64,000 nt of DNA from Limanda limanda. Taxonomy: Eukaryota > Chordata > Actinopteri > Pleuronectiformes > Pleuronectidae. The translations under genes were made by a program, and so were the position numbers. The notes beneath the pieces were generated by a model. That model was given only the letters and a program-made list of their open reading frames with translations. It searched no databases and was not told where the DNA came from. Positions 33,996 to 60,457 of the stretch are shown here, in pieces. Each line of letters starts with the position of its first letter. Positions within the stretch are counted from its first letter, which is position 1. Location: positions 9,225,739 to 9,289,738 of the forward strand of contig NC_083648.1 in assembly GCF_963576545.1 (NCBI RefSeq). Direction: 5' to 3'.

Positions 33996-35244
33996 TGGTA
34001 GTATTATGATTTTTCATTTTTTTTAATGTTTTCACCCCGGACTGTTTGTTGTCAGCAGGATGAGGCACAAACCACATAACAGATTTCCACAAGACTTAAT
34101 GAAAAGATAAAATGACCAATAAATGATGGCACTTGAGTGCTTTAAACTGTTTTATTATCACCAGTTTCCCAAGGAATAATGTATATATCTTGATGGAAAA
34201 GAAAAAGGGAGACTGATATCAATTATGTGTTGCTTGATTTGTTTGTTTTTCCAGTTTTACCTTTGATTCTCTGGAGAATGTATGCTCGTTCAAAGGCACC
34301 TGGCACTCCAGGCACTCTCACTGGTTCACAGAAACGGCTGCTGTCTTGAGATGTGAGAGAGACTTCTGCGTAGTTCTCAAAGTCTGATGTTTGTTGCTAT
34401 TCAAATAGGAAAACACATTAGTGAATACTTGGGAATCAGATTCAGGACACATTGATGAATACAATCAAGTACAGTACAGTAACAACCAAATGCTCAGAAT
34501 AATCTCAACCTCCACGATTGTATTAAGAGATATTGATATCTACACAAAATATATAAAGTTGCAATTATAAATTACAGAAGCCCAATTACCTCATACCCCA
34601 CAATCATCATACCTGTGCTGTTGAGATGAGATGTGCCCAGCAGTACAATGAATTCTCAAAGACATGCACGTCCTTGATGACTTTCTCCTTTCGTTCTGAG
34701 CCAAGTTGGGGCAAAAGCTCTCTGAAGAGCACGTACAAGCCTTCAACTATTGAAATCTGCAGCAATGCAACAAGAATGTTTGAAGTAATCAGGATTACAT
34801 TAAAAAATATTGACTTTAGGTACAAAACCAAGTATAATTTTGTTATTGCTAAAACAATACCGCCTCATATTGTTTACCTTTTGATTCCTTGTCATGCTTT
34901 CATTCCTGCTGAGTAGCTGATGCAAACTTTGGGCAAGAGGGTTACATCCAGTCAGTCTTCGGATGTAGCCAATCAATTTCTTTTGTATTTCTGAATGATG
35001 CTCTTTCTAAAAGTAAAGAAACAGATGCACTTAAAATCAGTGTGAAGAACATTGGAGAAGGAACCTACAAAATGAACCTTCTGTGTTGTGAGATAAGCCA
35101 ACATTTCAGAATAGTTGGAATTAATTTAACAAAACGCACCTTGCCAAACCTAGAGCAACTTCCTGATTTGATTATCAGCTGTTTTTTATGGACTATTCAG
35201 GGTCAGCCAATAGCACTTGTTGTAGAAGGTGTGTGTGTGTGTAC

Positions 35245-37807
35245 CAAAATAAGATCATCAACATCCATCTTGTTGGGGTTAGTGGTACAGGTCTGAACAC
35301 ACATGTCCTAAATGAGTCCCAAAATCTGGTTGCTTAGTCCACATTTGGAAGTGGTTTGTGACTGGTCCTTTTTTGCTGTTTGCACACATTTGTAAACTCA
35401 GACCGCATAAAAAAATGAAATAATTTACTCTTCGTGAACACAAATGTTGTAGTTGTGAGTTCTGATCCCAAACGGTCAAAGGACACATTCAAGATCTATT
35501 TGGATGTCAGGTGTGGACACACGTACTAAGACATGCAACTTGTGATCAGATCCCTCAGGATGGATGTTAATACCAAGTCTGAACAGAGCAAGCGTTACTT
35601 AAGTAAAGAGGGTCATGAGATAGAGAAACAATATAATATCAACACTGCTTATTGGAAAGGATGTGTCTCCCAATGCCTTAACTGTCCTGTTTGGTGTATG
35701 GCCTTTCCCACTTACTCTTTCCCCAGCTGATAAGGACTTGATAGCATTCACAACTCTGCTGGCCAGGAGGTTGATATTGCTAAAATGGAAATCCCCAGTC
35801 CCACCCACCTATACTCACTGGGTTAAGGAGGTGCTTTATTTTCTCAAACTAGAAAAAATTAGACTGACTTTGATTGGTAAGGCTGTTTCTTTTGAGAAGT
35901 CTTGGAATCCCTTTTTGTCTTATGTCAATAGCACAAGCTGTCGGATCGCTGTGAGCTAAGTAGTGCCTTGCTGAACTTTTATTTTTTTAGTATTGATCAT
36001 ATGTACCTATTTATTTATTCATTCATTTATTTTTAGTATTACTATGATATTGTTATTGTTATTATTATGTTTTATGTCATCTATTCTTTTCAATTCTTTA
36101 TTTTTCAACTATATTTGCTCATCTGTTGGGGCTAGGTGCCGGAGGGAGGGGGATGGGGTTGTTGGTATCTGTTCTGTGGTATGTTTAAATTACATCTGTA
36201 ATTGTTATTGATGGAACAGTATTGTGTGTTTGTTAATTATGTAAAAAATTCAATAAACAGATTGTTAAAAAATATAAATATATATCAACACTGCTTACAA
36301 CAACGTAAAGTGAGGACAGGAACACACTGCTTCCTTTCTGGGTTTGCTGGACTGAAGGCACAACATCATTAATGAAGAACTCATCATTGAATGAAATATC
36401 ATCATCTGTGTATAAAGAGAAGGCAACTGTTGACCCCTCAGAGATTCCACAGCTTTCCAGTTTGTCACATCCATCACGTTGACCTCTGCAAGTAAACAGA
36501 GATAGTGCCTGAGTACCAAGGACTTCACAGAAAAAAGAAACACTTCAATGGTTATGGAGGTAATTCTGAATTACTTGTATTGAAGGACGTGTGCTGGAAT
36601 TCCACTTGCATTACCAACTTGAGTCTAAGACTGGTTATGGTGTCGCTTTTTAAGTTCACCATCACGTCGAAGTCTCCCTAAACAAATCAACAAAACATAT
36701 TCAAAATACAGATTCAACTCCAACTATGTGTTAAAAAAGCTAAAAAGCTAACCAAATCTACTTTAAGTTAATAATTACATGTACACACACACTTGTTTAC
36801 ATCATCACCATGTCCTATTCTGGAGTGTTGATTACAACAGAAGTAATTTTCCATTTTTCAGAAAAAATATGGAACCTGTTGTATTTCTTTGTGTTTTTTT
36901 GGTTGTCCTCTCAGGCACCAGCCCATCTGGCACCAGTAATTATAACATTAAACTAAGCTATGGATACTGTTTGAGCTTGCTCGTGTTTCATTATTACATC
37001 ACTTAGTAATTTCGTTAAGAATATCACTTAAAATTACTTGTATCACAAGCAAGACGCACCCTGAGCATGATGTGGCATCGGATAACCTCCTCTCCAGGTG
37101 TTTCGACAAACTCAACTTTGAGCGTCTTGGGAGCATATTTCAGGTTTTCCTTTGGTGTAAAAATGGCATAGATCATATCTCCACTTTGAATGTATCTCTC
37201 TTTCAGAGACCCTGTAAGAAGAGACAATAAAAAGTTTAGTGTTATGTATGCAATCATGATGAGTTTTCTCGTGGCCTGCACTGTGGTTCTACTTGTTTGA
37301 TCCCAAATGACATAAAGAGACATCAGCTGAGTCGGTGGATGTGTATGTGTCTCAATATGTATCAAGTCAGCGAGAGAGAGAGAAAAATTGTGTGTATGTG
37401 CATGCGCAATGTAATATCACCATTAGCTCCAAAAACATTGTTAGCTTACCCTCAAGTTCTGGGACTGTCATACAGATGCTTCGCAATTCGGGTAGAGTAA
37501 TCAACCCCTTATAGTGATCAGTTTGGCGTGTACGAGCGTGATCACTGTAACAGCTTCCACACTGTATGTATATACACAGAACTTAATAGAACGTTTTCAA
37601 ACTGCTCAAAAGAACTTGAGGTACACCCCCCTGTCGCCAAGCAACTTCAACTGTAAAAGGGCTGCTCACACGTGTTGAAGAAAGAATCATCTGTCCAGGG
37701 CATCCCGTCAATTGTGTAGAGACAGACTCCTGTGGTGCTGCCCACGTTTTCAAGCTGACAGATCCTCAACATCAGATCTTCAACAGTGTTTTGAGCTGGA
37801 TCCATAT
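35245..37807 (-). CDS. Copy B ubiquitin-like exons, with 1-nt deletion
   Basis: Exons 37807-37670, 37211-37060, 36677-36575, 36485-36299 and micro-exon 35292-35245. The translated text equals copy A up to 'TSLRLKL', then the lost base turns '[10 protein letters not shown]' into '[10 protein letters not shown]'. The following exon in its original frame still reads '[17 protein letters not shown]', showing that the lesion is a single base and not general decay. An L1 fragment is inserted just past the donor at 36299. Confidence 0.75.
35652..36281 (+). mobile_element. 5'-truncated L1 insertion, unit B only
   Basis: About 630 bp flanked by a perfect 16-bp direct repeat ATATCAACACTGCTTA (35636-35651 and 36282-36297); unit A has a single copy of it. 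The plus-strand frame 'DLIAFTTLLARRLILLKWKS' and 'VLYFLKLEKIRLTL' resembles the C-terminal end of L1/Tx1-type ORF2. The 3' end has AATAAA and an A-rich tail. The insertion lies right behind a splice donor of copy B; the duplicated target keeps that donor whole. Confidence 0.85.
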
Positions 37808-38012
37808 CTGGAAAAAAAAAAAAAAAAAAATTAAATTGTGCTTCTTTTATGAGACCTATTCAGGACTAGGCTTGGAAGCAGCTCTCTGCTCAAAATCACA
37901 TAACAGATGTAAGCAAGCTGCGCCTATACTGTACACTGTAGATAAGTAAATAGAATTAACAAAATAAATAATGAAAATAATGAAAATGCATGACAAGGTT
38001 TGTTCCTCTTAC

Positions 38013-38685
38013 CTGTAATACGTTTTGGTTGAGGACATTTAGGGTACTTGTACTGCAGGAAAAATGCCTCCCCTGATTTTTGCACAGATGCCACAGCTCG
38101 ACCTCTGCGCTTTGAAGCTAGGGGTCTTTTAATGGAGTCTTTCAACGCCACAAAACGATTCTTTTCCACACGACTCAAACCTGTAAAAATAGATAAAATA
38201 AAGAGATAAAATTTCCCCCGCATCTTTCGAAAAGTCTTACACAGGTTACAGTATTTATCTTACACAGCTGTCTGAGGCATTCTTACATTTCCAACTATGT
38301 GTTTTCTTTCCTTGTTTGGGCCATATACATGTGATCTACATAAGTCTATTGCTGCAGCCAACCAAGGTTATTGTGTGCATGAGGTTTGACCTAAGTGCAG
38401 TGGTAATGATTATTAATATAATTTTGCCCGGCCCTAGAAGATACTGATGTTTACATAGCATCAATAGGTTTGCATATTTTCAATTGTTTGACAACTTTCA
38501 CTTTCTAACCAAGCGTCATATGAAGCTGAAAACTTACCCCTTTCAACACTCTTACCTAAATTTTGTAGATCTTCATATGTCACACTATCCAGCAAATCTC
38601 TGACATCTTTTACACCCAGCTGAAGGAACTGATTGTAGTATGACTCGAGTCGGCCTTGCTTCAGTAGGTTGAATATTTTATCCAT
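38013..38685 (-). CDS. Copy B exons 2-3: SAM domain
   Basis: Exons 38685-38556 ([25 protein letters not shown]) and 38180-38013 ([16 protein letters not shown]). Without the hAT-like, LINE and LTR insertions of unit A, the intron between them is only about 375 bp. Two donors are close together: TTTAG|gtaagag and GGG|gtaagttt 20 bp on. Only the first gives the phase that completes the SAM helix in exon 3; use of the second would add residues and shift phase. Confidence 0.75.
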
Positions 38686-39432
38686 CTAAAAAAAGACATT
38701 GGGAGAATTAGAATTTATTTACTTTCAGTATGAAGTTAAATTACGGCAAATTAAATAAATATATACAGCCAATATCAGATAAATCGATATATTATAAAAT
38801 TCCATCTACAATGCTGCCCTCACTAGAAACTGAAGATAATGCCAGTATCCAGTGGGATAAAAAATAATAATCACATAATGGAAAAACGTTTTATAAATAT
38901 GATATAATTCATACTCTATGAACTACCAAGTGAGAAATGAAATGCGTTTGACTGGAACAGTCAATTCAGAGGGAGTATATTACTGAAGGACAACCAGCAT
39001 TAATCAGCATCCCAGTATATCTGCCAGTGTTGAAAGGTGGCTTATATGGCTTATTTCAACTGCAACCTTCTGACAAAATGATCCCGTTATTAAGCAGCAC
39101 ATAGGATCACAGCGTGGCACAACTGTCTCTCAGTTATGAAAGATTGTCTCCACTGTTAAAAATGCGTCTAAAAACGTGACAACAAATTTCAAGCAAATTA
39201 AAATGGGGAGGGGATTTTGACTATCAGCATTACTTCAGATCACTTATTTTAAAGAAAGATAATGAGTTGTTTCTGCTAATGATGTGTTGTGTAAGAGAGT
39301 TATTGTTGCATCATATTTTTTGCTAATCATTTAAAGGAACACAATATTATGTATGCAGCCAGTAACCAAGCACAACAGCTGTGATCACTTAGATTCTGTT
39401 TACTCATTCTCTTACAGGGCACGGTTTATAAG

Positions 39433-39457
39433 GAAATGAAACCTATGAAAGTGAAAC
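39433..39457 (+). promoter_or_regulatory. Tandem ISRE/IRF-like motif in intron 1 (copy B)
   Basis: GAAATGAAAC (39433-39442) and GAAAGTGAAAC (39447-39457), identical in sequence and spacing to unit A. About 1.1 kb from the RING exon and 0.75 kb before the ATG-led SAM exon in transcript direction. Confidence 0.45.
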
Positions 39458-39611
39458 CCAACAGAATTAGTTATTGATGGAAACTGTAGAAAAGGAGTAA
39501 TGGAAATTGTAGATTAAATGTCCACAGTGTAATACAGAGGTCTAAGTAAGGTTTGATAAGGCTTCATGTTCAATTAAGATACAGTTTTATACTGACTTTG
39601 ACATAAGAATG

Positions 39612-40387
39612 CAGGGTTTCCCCCAGAAAACTTGCTAAGCCTGGTGGTAGGGCTGCTAGAAGGCACCCGCGGGGGGGGGGGGGGGGGGGGGGGGTTGAGG
39701 GTGATTTTGAGCTGGACACCATTGTTTCTTATACTCTAAACATGTTGCACTTTGTTTAATATGCACACCTAACTTTTTTATTTTGATAAGGGGTTAAATA
39801 GATACTTTGATATCTTTTTGAGTTGGACTGCTGACTTAACTTATAAGCACTCTTTTTTATTTATTTTTATCACGTTGGAGTTGCTAGTTTAAACCTACAG
39901 TTTTGCACTTTAATATTTGAGCCTTTGTTTACATTTTATTTTGTGCTGCATTATATGGTGACATACAGTTTGTTGTTGAAATAAATTAAACACAGAACTT
40001 TGTAGGGCTATTTGAGTCCTCATATTTGTGGAAAATGTATGAAATAAGAAGTACCCTATTTTTAAATAAATAAAACCTGCAGCCTAAATAGCTGCAGCCT
40101 AAACGTGTAACGGACTGGGTTTATGTTTATGTTCGGTTTTGACTTATGTTCAGTAAAACACTGTGTTGAAGGAGCGTTCTGATGTCCGAGGGTCAGTGAA
40201 GGCGTCTGGGTGGGACATGTGACTGTTTGGACCAATAGGATGGTTGCTTGGGGATCGGGGCTCAATGAGGAAGTGAAGTGTTGTTGATGTGCGCGAGTGA
40301 CAAAAAAAACATGCGACGCTTAGCCTGGCGGGGGGGGAGTAAGGCCTGGCGGCCTGCCAGGCCTATACAGCACTGGGGGAAACCCTG
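39612..40387. mobile_element. 776-bp inverted-repeat element with G24 run, unit B only
   Basis: The ends CAGGGTTTCCCCCAG and CTGGGGGAAACCCTG are perfect inverted repeats. Flanks are a 5-bp direct repeat GAATG (39607-39611 and 40388-40392); unit A is empty ('AAGAATGAAAGGAATG'). No transposase frame. CAGGG..CCCTG ends suggest a hAT-like non-autonomous element, but a 5-bp duplication is not the usual 8 bp, so the superfamily is left open. It carries 24 consecutive Gs (39671-39694) and sits in intron 1 of copy B. Confidence 0.78.
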
Positions 40388-40572
40388 GAATGAGAGGAAT
40401 GACCCTTTAAAATGAATAAGCTTTCTATCTGACTTTTGAAGCACAGTTTTATTAGAATACTAATAAATTATAACAATAAAGTGAATTCTGATCTTAACAG
40501 TAAATTAAGCTTAATAAACGTATTCTTACTCCCTTAAATGAAAATGGATGACGAAGTAATTTCAGAACACAC

Positions 40573-41082
40573 CTGTGGTTTTGTTTTCTCATCTGCCACC
40601 AACACAGCCTCCTTCTCAGCTGGTGGGAGCATCTTCTCCCTCGGCTGACCTGAAGCTGGGACCACTTTATGAGCCTTTCCATGGAAGCGTTCCTCGTGGA
40701 CTCTCAGGTGAGCCGCACAGTACGACTGCGAGCAAACCAGGCAGGACTTCACAGCTTTGCTCTTTCCGCCCGTACAAACGCTGCATTTCACATCACCTGG
40801 TTTGGACAAAGTTTGGGCTGAAGCTTCAGATCCGCTTCGCTGAAACTGTTCCACCAGTGCAGTCAGAACGGTGTTCCTGCTCAGCAGAGGTCTGGGATTA
40901 AACAGCTGCCGGCACTGAGGGCAGCTGTACGGGCCCTTCTGCTTGGTCGTGTTCCAGTGACCATCAATACAGTCCAGACAATAGCTGTGTCCACAGGGGA
41001 TCGTCACCGGGTCTTTCAAAACGTCCAGGCACACGCAACAACAGAACTGGTCGTGTTCCACGGAAACTGTTGCTGCTGCCAT
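40573..41082 (-). CDS. Exon 1 of copy B: TRIM-type RING plus B-box
   Basis: 170 codons from an ATG in good context. The RING has the same C3HC4 spacing as copy A. Then comes a B-box-like zinc module: 'KCSVCTGGKSKAVKSCLVC', 'SYCAAHLRVHEERFHG', 'KAHKVV', as found after the RING in fish TRIM proteins. RING plus B-box in one exon is the usual layout of finTRIM-like genes, which suggests the N-terminus was taken from a TRIM gene. The phase-0 donor after 'KTKPQ' is shared with copy A. The 153 bp missing from copy A are 40639-40791. Confidence 0.82.
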
Positions 41083-42119
41083 TTCCTCCACGCTCCAACA
41101 GAAAATGGAAATGGAATAAGATTTGCGGAGTTAACGGTTGTGTTGATCACAGCTTCTTAGGTTTTATCTGCTGCACCCTGACGCCTCCACAGCCTGCAAA
41201 CCAGGGAATGGGCTGTCCCATAAACAGTATCTGATCTCAAAACAAAACAAAACAACTTATACTGAAATTGCACCAACAACATTTATACAAACATACACAC
41301 AAAAAGCCTGTACGCCATTTTTCAGGACCAAAAGAGACATGGTGCAGAAACAAAGAGCGAGAGAGAGAGAGACATACAGCTTTTACTCCAAGAGAGAGTA
41401 ATAATTAACTGTTGCATTACCTCAAATCAAAGGGTAGAAATATGAACTATAATCCACTGGAGAGGAGGATTTATAGGATGAATTTAATTATGAATGTATT
41501 GATAGAGATTAGTGGTTTTGGGCTGGACCAGCAGTGTTGCTTCTCCCTTCTCCTTTTAAGACATCATTTGTGAATTTATGTTTCGCATTGAAAGTCTGTT
41601 TATTATTCATATGTTTTATGTTTGTTTTTTCTACAAAATATTCGAAATAACTAAACAAATCAAATCCAATCTATAATGAATCACACATGTGCCAACAGCA
41701 ATATGCAGCCACAGTGTAAGTAGCATCCAAACCATGACATTAACTTTAGCTAACATTAGCTTGAATGAGTTTCCAAACATTTTTTAAGTTTCTTTCAAAG
41801 GCTTTAAAAGAAACACAGTATTTTTAATTAGATTTTAAGATGATTGTGGCCTTGTTAACGTGGACTTTTCCTACAGCTAGCTAACATTTAATGTTAATGC
41901 TAAAAGACTGGCACCATTTAGCATAGCTAGCTTTGCTAACTGTGTCGGCTAGCTTAGCTAAAAAGCTAGCCTGGGACAGTTATACTAATGTTTATAAGTG
42001 TAATTTTTTCTTTCTAAGACAAGATGGCGGCAAAGTAGAAATTCCCTCATTAATCTGGTGTTGAGAAGAAGAAAATGATGGAGAATCACAGTTTAAATGG
42101 GATCTTTCTTCCTTCTTAC

Positions 42120-42185
42120 CTTCATCCATCGAACAGGAAGCTGTGTAATGGCGCCTTCCCATCGTGAGGATTTCCCACCTGAAAA
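42120..42185 (-). other. Probable noncoding first exon of gene B
   Basis: Counterpart of 20705-20770, with the same GATGAAG|gtaagaagg donor. Frames through it do not continue the RING. The far bound is approximate. Confidence 0.4.
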
Positions 42186-43105
42186 AAAATCAATTCAATC
42201 AGCAGGTCAACACTTCCTGGATCCACTTCGCAGTAAAAACCATTTGTTTTATATTGATTAAAATAAATTAATCCGAAAAATACATCATCACTACATGTGA
42301 CAATTTGCCTCTGACTAACGTTCATAATTATAACTGGTACATTTTACATTCATTATCCAAGGTTTTCATCTTTTTTTAAATTATGTTCATGGCCGATTGT
42401 CTACATTCTTCAAGCTTTATTTACAGATAATTCTATTCACTGCAGATTTCACCTTAAGTTGATTAGAACATGCTCCGTACGTGACTTCAGAAAAGACAGT
42501 GACACCTGAATAAATGATGTTGAAGCAGGATTCCATTATGGTCTGTTTTTTAATTGAATTAATCAATGTTTTATTTTTATTGCACCACATTTCACATATT
42601 TATCACAGTAATAATCTATGTCAACACGTTCATTAAAATTGCCTCTGATAAAGCGCTGACAACAGGCCGTGGGTACAAAAGACATTTGGACGTATCAAAG
42701 TAGGAAAAGAACATGTGTCAATAAAAACTAAAACTCAAAATTGTTAGCTACACCTGCAGTTTTCCTACTCTCTCAATATCAATATCAATATGTCCTGTGA
42801 AACAGTATTTTTGTACTTTTCCCTGTTTTAACAACATATGTTTTTCCATCACATACTTGGACACAACAATTACAAGAAGTGAAACCAAACCTTTCCTTAA
42901 ACTGAAACCTTTGCCCTAAAAACAAGTTTTCAATTCATGTCTGATAGAAAAAAAATTAAATAAATAACAGGTACACCTGAGAAATTATTCCATTTCTTTT
43001 CCCCCACTTTTACCAAGTATGCAAATCAACATCAACACATCATGCTTCCATATATGTATGTTATTAAAGACAACACTAAACACTTTCTCTTTGGTCTTGT
43101 TGACT

Positions 43106-58859
<15,754 letters not shown>

Positions 58860-59732
58860 GCAAGTGGCCGTCTAACCATGAGGGAACAGACAGTAAAGTT
58901 AAATACAGAGAAATAAAGAAGCAACATATGGTGCATTTACTGTAATACTGCATTTAGTTTGGAGAGACGTCAAATTCTAAGGATATATACTTATATATAA
59001 GGATCTCCTCTGGCAAGTGGTAAAGCTATAAATATAAAGAAATATGGTTGGTTGGGAGCAGTGGGGAAATGCAACAAAGTACATCTCATGCATCTGTACC
59101 CAAGTCCTTTAATCCTCTACATCAGCAAATATCTTTACTTTTTACTCTGCTACATTTTAACGATGCACTATTTAACATCTCAACTTATATTTCTTGAAGT
59201 TATCAATAACAAGAGGGTAATTCAAGCAGTTATACAATAGGGAGCAGCAACATTAGACACTTCTGGATCCAGCCATTAATTAAATTGACAATTCAAGTGT
59301 TTTCAGTTTCTTCATCGGCAGCTTGTTAATATGAGTCTCTACTGTTCTTACAATCCACAGTGGGCACAGATAATGATGCAGTAAATCAACAGCCTCCACT
59401 CAAGTACTTTTAAGTGTATTTAAAAGCAGGTACTTACTCACTCTGACTTGAGCAGAAAGGGGAATGTGGTACTTTTACTGGGTCTATTTATTTGTACTTT
59501 CACTTTAGGAAGGTTTCTAACTTCATCAGCTTTGTCCCCCATTCACTGTCTGCTGGTAGCTGACGTTAGCTGGATAAGCTACAGCCTCTGCCCAGGACAA
59601 GCCAGGAGGCGAGTTAAACAACATGGAGACTTCACGGAGCGTTTATTTAACACTTTAAAGATGTAAAAGTGAAACTAACTTTGTAAAAGCTTCGGTAAAA
59701 TTAATAAAAAATGCTAAGGAACAGCCACTTAC

Positions 59733-59870
59733 CTCAGCTTGTGTCTTGTTGTTAGCAGGTAGCAAGAGGGTGGTAACCAGGGTAAACATTCCGGTTGCTA
59801 AGGGGGAGATATCGCGAGCTTATTGAATTTCTCTCGAGTTTAAATCTTCTTTTCACAGCGATCTACGGTT
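59733..59870 (-). other. Probable noncoding first exon and promoter side of ccdc24
   Basis: Minus-strand CAAGCTGAG|gtaagtgg donor at 59733, upstream of the coding exon whose acceptor lies just before 58870. The start of transcription is not visible; about 0.6 kb separates it from the divergent VWC gene. Confidence 0.45.
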
Positions 59871-60012
59871 TTAATGTTGTGTTCAAATCAATATTACTAC
59901 GTGCATTTTGAAAATGAGTAATATTCATATAAACACTTGCAATGCACGTTTATGTTTATGTTTTAATCCGCTTCCATCACACCTGTGCTCCTGTAGAGGT
60001 CTATTTCTAACA

Positions 60013-60215
60013 ATTTTTGAAACTAACAATTTAGTAGCACTTAAATGGCACTTACTTATAGCACTTTGTAGTTTTGCTTTATTTTTGAAGAAATTGTACT
60101 TTCTTGATTCTTGTTGTTCTTGGTTTGTACCCTCGGGGTTGAATGTACTTATTGCAAGTCGCTTTGGATAAAAGCGTCAGCAAAATGAAATGTAATAATG
60201 TAAAGTAATGCAATG
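60013..60215 (+). repeat. SINE/L2-type tail between two divergent genes
   Basis: 'AACAATTTAGTAGCACTTAA' to 'GTCGCTTTGGATAAAAGCG' and 'AAATGTAATAATGTAA', the same element as at 6645-6815 and 32488-32650. It occupies much of the short interval between ccdc24 and the VWC gene. Confidence 0.75.
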
Positions 60216-60457
60216 TTTTGACGGTGAGGAACAGACATGAGACCATTGAACTCTGAGTGATGATGACTCTTCCTCTTCATCCCTCAGACCTCCCCCCCTC
60301 CGGGTCCTCCCTCCAGCAGCGCTGTGCCCGGGACGCACGGACCGAGCTTCATCCAACAATGGAAGAAACTTCTCCCCACTGATCCTCAGCTGCTGTGGAG
60401 GTTTCCCTTCGCTCCCTCGTTGACTTCTGCCTGGTTCTGGAATAAGTGAGATCCATC

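Larger units (their letters stand above)
27954..41082 (-). pseudogene. Copy B of the E2-fusion gene, frameshifted
   Basis: Exons in order: 41082-40573, 38685-38556, 38180-38013, 37807-37670, 37211-37060, 36677-36575, 36485-36299, 35292-35245, 35006-34878, 34756-34613, 34396-34261, 33470-33320, 33044-32908, 32817-32706, 31897-31834, 31270-31067, 30951-30806, 30559-30441, 30247-30126, 30014-29929, 29418-29282, 29088-28964, 28781-28636, 28555-28453, 28337-28198, 28068-27954. All are open, but the sixth is 103 bp against 104 in copy A: one base is lost near 36613 ('GCATTACC' against 'GCATTTGCC'). The shifted frame meets TGA across the 35245/35006 junction, giving a predicted 478-aa RING-B-box-SAM-UBL product. 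Downstream exons are well kept, so the loss is recent, or a downstream product is still made, or the base is a sequence error. Confidence 0.72.

Noticed and set aside
38530..38545. Second donor (ggggtaagttt) as the true end of SAM exon 2
   Set aside because: Only the earlier donor gives the phase that completes '[12 protein letters not shown]' with the next exon in both copies.
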